NCBI GenBank assembly: GCA_913776255.1 | Contig: CAJYLV010000025.1 | Location: forward strand, 1 to 56,190 | Origin: an uncultured Sphingomonas sp. | GTDB lineage: Bacteria > Pseudomonadota > Alphaproteobacteria > Sphingomonadales > Sphingomonadaceae | Length of the DNA: 56,190 bases | Direction of reading: 5' to 3' | Part shown: positions 54,871-56,190 of the stretch, piece by piece | How positions within the stretch are numbered: the stretch's first letter is position 1 | Layout of the letters: each line of letters opens with the position of its first letter | The notes under the pieces: model-generated | The model's database searches: none | What the model saw: only the letters and a program-made list of their open reading frames with translations | What the model was told of the DNA's origin: nothing | Position numbers and translations under genes: made by a program

Positions 54871-55827
54871 TCAGAACGTCACCACCGCCTTCACGAACCC
54901 GGCGGGCTTGTCGCGCGTCGCGGCGACCGCCTCGTTCAGTTCCGCCAGCGAGAAGCGGTGCGTCAGCAGCGCGGCCAGATCGACCCGCCCGCCGGCCACC
55001 GCCGCCACCGCCTCGTTGAGCCCGCGCAGATTCACCCGCCGGTCGCGTTCGTGCGCGTTGATCACGTCGATCCCCTTCCAGTTCCAGTCCTGCATGTTCA
55101 CCTGCCGCGGTCCGTCCTGATGATAGCCGGCGACCACCAGCCGCCCGCCGAACCCGACGATCGCCGAGGCGAGGTCGAGCGGCCATTGCTTGCCGACCGC
55201 CTCGATCACCCGCTCGCACATCGCCTCGCCGGTCAGTTGCCTGACCCGCTCGATGATCGCCCAGTGATCGTCCATAGCGATCGTCTCGGCCGCGCCGTTC
55301 GCGCGCGCGAGCGCCAGCGATTCCGCTCGTCGTGAGATCGCGATCACCCGCGCCCCCGCGTCGCTCGCCAATTTGGTCAGCACCGCGCCGAGAAAGCCGA
55401 TCCCGACGATCGCCACCGTCTGCCCGGGCAGCACGTCGGCGCGGCGGAAGATGTTCATCGCGCACGCCAGCGGCTCGCCCGGGAACGCCTGCCCGTCGAG
55501 CGCCGCCGGCAATCGCACCAGCTGGTCGACCGACGCGACGTCATAAGGCGCGAAGCTGTGCCCGGACAGCATCGTCACCCGCTCGCCGACCGCGACGTCG
55601 TCGACGCCCTCGCCCAGCGCGTCGACGACGCCCCAGCCCTCATGACCCATCCCGCCCGCTTCGCTGGGATAGGTCGACCACGGCTGCCCCTCCCACGGCT
55701 CGACGTTCGACGCGCAGACCCCGCACCCCTCCAGCCGCACGCGCACCTCGCCCGCGCCGGGTTGCGGCACCGGCGCGTCGCGCACCTCGAACCGGCCCGG
55801 CGCTACCAGCACCGCGGCGGGCATCAT
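54871..55827 (-). CDS. Zinc-type alcohol dehydrogenase family protein (MDR)
   Basis: 318 aa. GroES-like N-terminal domain with the catalytic zinc ligands in GCGVCASNVEPWEG and AGGMGHEGWGVV. The four-Cys structural zinc lobe is missing, so it is a shortened MDR. The NAD motif is VAIVGIGFLGAVLTKLASDA. It likely oxidises a polyol or sugar alcohol. Start is one of two tandem ATG codons (55827 or 55824); the longer TTG frame is less likely. The palindrome at 55834 lies just upstream. Confidence 0.88.
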   Translation of the reverse strand: MMPAAVLVAPGRFEVRDAPVPQPGAGEVRVRLEGCGVCASNVEPWEGQPWSTYPSEAGGMGHEGWGVVDALGEGVDDVAVGERVTMLSGHSFAPYDVASVDQLVRLPAALDGQAFPGEPLACAMNIFRRADVLPGQTVAIVGIGFLGAVLTKLASDAGARVIAISRRAESLALARANGAAETIAMDDHWAIIERVRQLTGEAMCERVIEAVGKQWPLDLASAIVGFGGRLVVAGYHQDGPRQVNMQDWNWKGIDVINAHERDRRVNLRGLNEAVAAVAGGRVDLAALLTHRFSLAELNEAVAATRDKPAGFVKAVVTF

Positions 55828-55833
55828 GCTTCC

Positions 55834-55849
55834 ATTATCGTACGACAAT
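55834..55849. promoter_or_regulatory. 16-bp operator-like palindrome before the ADH gene
   Basis: ATTATCGTACGACAAT, symmetric except for one base pair. It lies between the divergent ADH and DUF1003 genes, 7 bases from the ADH start and 14 from the DUF1003 start. The TCGTACGA core is of the GntR type. On the minus strand it contains GATAAT, a possible -10 element. Confidence 0.5.
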
Positions 55850-55862
55850 CGTTGGACTTTCC

Positions 55863-56190
55863 ATGAATGAACCGCGTGATTTGAACGGCGCGCTCGCCGA
55901 CAACATCCACCGCCTTGCCGAGCGCCAGCGCCGCGTCGAGGCCGACGCGCCGTGGTCGGACCGGCTGGCGGCCCGCATCACCGCCTTCACCGGCTCGATG
56001 ACCTTCGTCACGCTGCACCTGACGTTGTTCGGCGGCTGGATCGTGTGGAACCTGTGGCTGACCCCCAAGTTCGACCCGACCTTCGTCGTGCTGGCGATGA
56101 TCGCGTCGGTGGAGGCGATCTTCCTGTCCACCTTCGTCCTCATCAGCCAGAACCGCATGGCCGCGCAGGCGCAGGCGCGCGCCGACCTCG
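55863..56190 (+). CDS. DUF1003 membrane protein, N-terminal part (runs off the window end)
   Basis: The first 109 codons are in the window: MNEPRDLNGALADNIHRLAE and onward, with two membrane helices (MTFVTLHLTLFGGWIVWNLW and FVVLAMIASVEAIFLSTFVL) and the LISQNRMAAQAQARAD motif. This is the DUF1003 family signature. The family has no established function. Truncated by the window edge. Confidence 0.85.
   Translation, partial: MNEPRDLNGALADNIHRLAERQRRVEADAPWSDRLAARITAFTGSMTFVTLHLTLFGGWIVWNLWLTPKFDPTFVVLAMIASVEAIFLSTFVLISQNRMAAQAQARADL

Overview
The window looks like a high-GC alphaproteobacterial chromosome, most likely a Sphingomonas-type sphingomonad. This is inferred from protein character and not from any database search: two large TonB-dependent receptors, a complete Entner-Doudoroff set, a PEPxxWA sorting signal, EcfG-type (GGAAC-N16/17-GTT) promoters, an alphaproteobacterial LexA box and short palindromic intergenic repeats. 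I saw no rRNA, tRNA, CRISPR array, transposase, integrase or replication origin.

Layout. 1-2717 (minus): 5' end of recA with its SOS box, ispE and a TPR protein. 2718-5064: a lower-GC accessory island with a frameshifted two-domain gene followed by a HEPN-domain gene, plus non-coding DNA. 5065-16390: ETF-ubiquinone oxidoreductase, a divergent family-4-like uracil-DNA glycosylase, a lytic transglycosylase, moaB, a VOC protein, a radical SAM protein, dnaE and hdeD. 16284-19986 (minus): six tightly packed genes, lolC-lolD-GNAT-GNAT-gpx-34-aa microprotein. 20582-27147: a TonB receptor, hsp20, a PEP-CTERM SGNH hydrolase, pyrG and secG. 27375-35056 (plus): MarR regulator, SH3 protein, argC, then zwf-pgl-edd-glk-eda. 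35155-36659 (minus): a stress-type envelope cluster (CsbD, membrane protein, entericidin-like lipoprotein). 37003-43087: a second TonB receptor, M20 amidohydrolase, NIPSNAP protein, a 61-aa secreted peptide and a hydroxyacid dehydrogenase. 43130-45879: a proline-rich OB protein divergent from a two-component system. 45962-49900: a phospholipid-type cluster (psd, class III aminotransferase, Mpo1-like membrane protein, PmtA-type methyltransferase). 50172-56190: ald and an Lrp regulator, a chemoreceptor, two sugar/polyol-type dehydrogenases and the start of a DUF1003 gene.

How genes work together. zwf, pgl, edd, glk and eda convert glucose to pyruvate plus glyceraldehyde-3-phosphate. LolC/LolD release lipoproteins from the inner membrane. 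Psd and PmtA would make phosphatidylethanolamine and its methylated derivatives. hdeD and csbD each carry a general-stress promoter match, and hsp20 carries a heat-shock promoter match.

The best candidate for an undescribed system is the island at 3349-4701: two adjacent proteins that appear to share a winged-helix-like module, one of them carrying a HEPN RNase motif. Other notable signals are an 8-copy 77-bp palindromic repeat, an 85-bp repeat family, stem-loop repeats in each non-overlapping gap of the Entner-Doudoroff operon, a uracil-DNA glycosylase homologue without its catalytic and cluster residues, and a possible RNA thermometer in front of hsp20.
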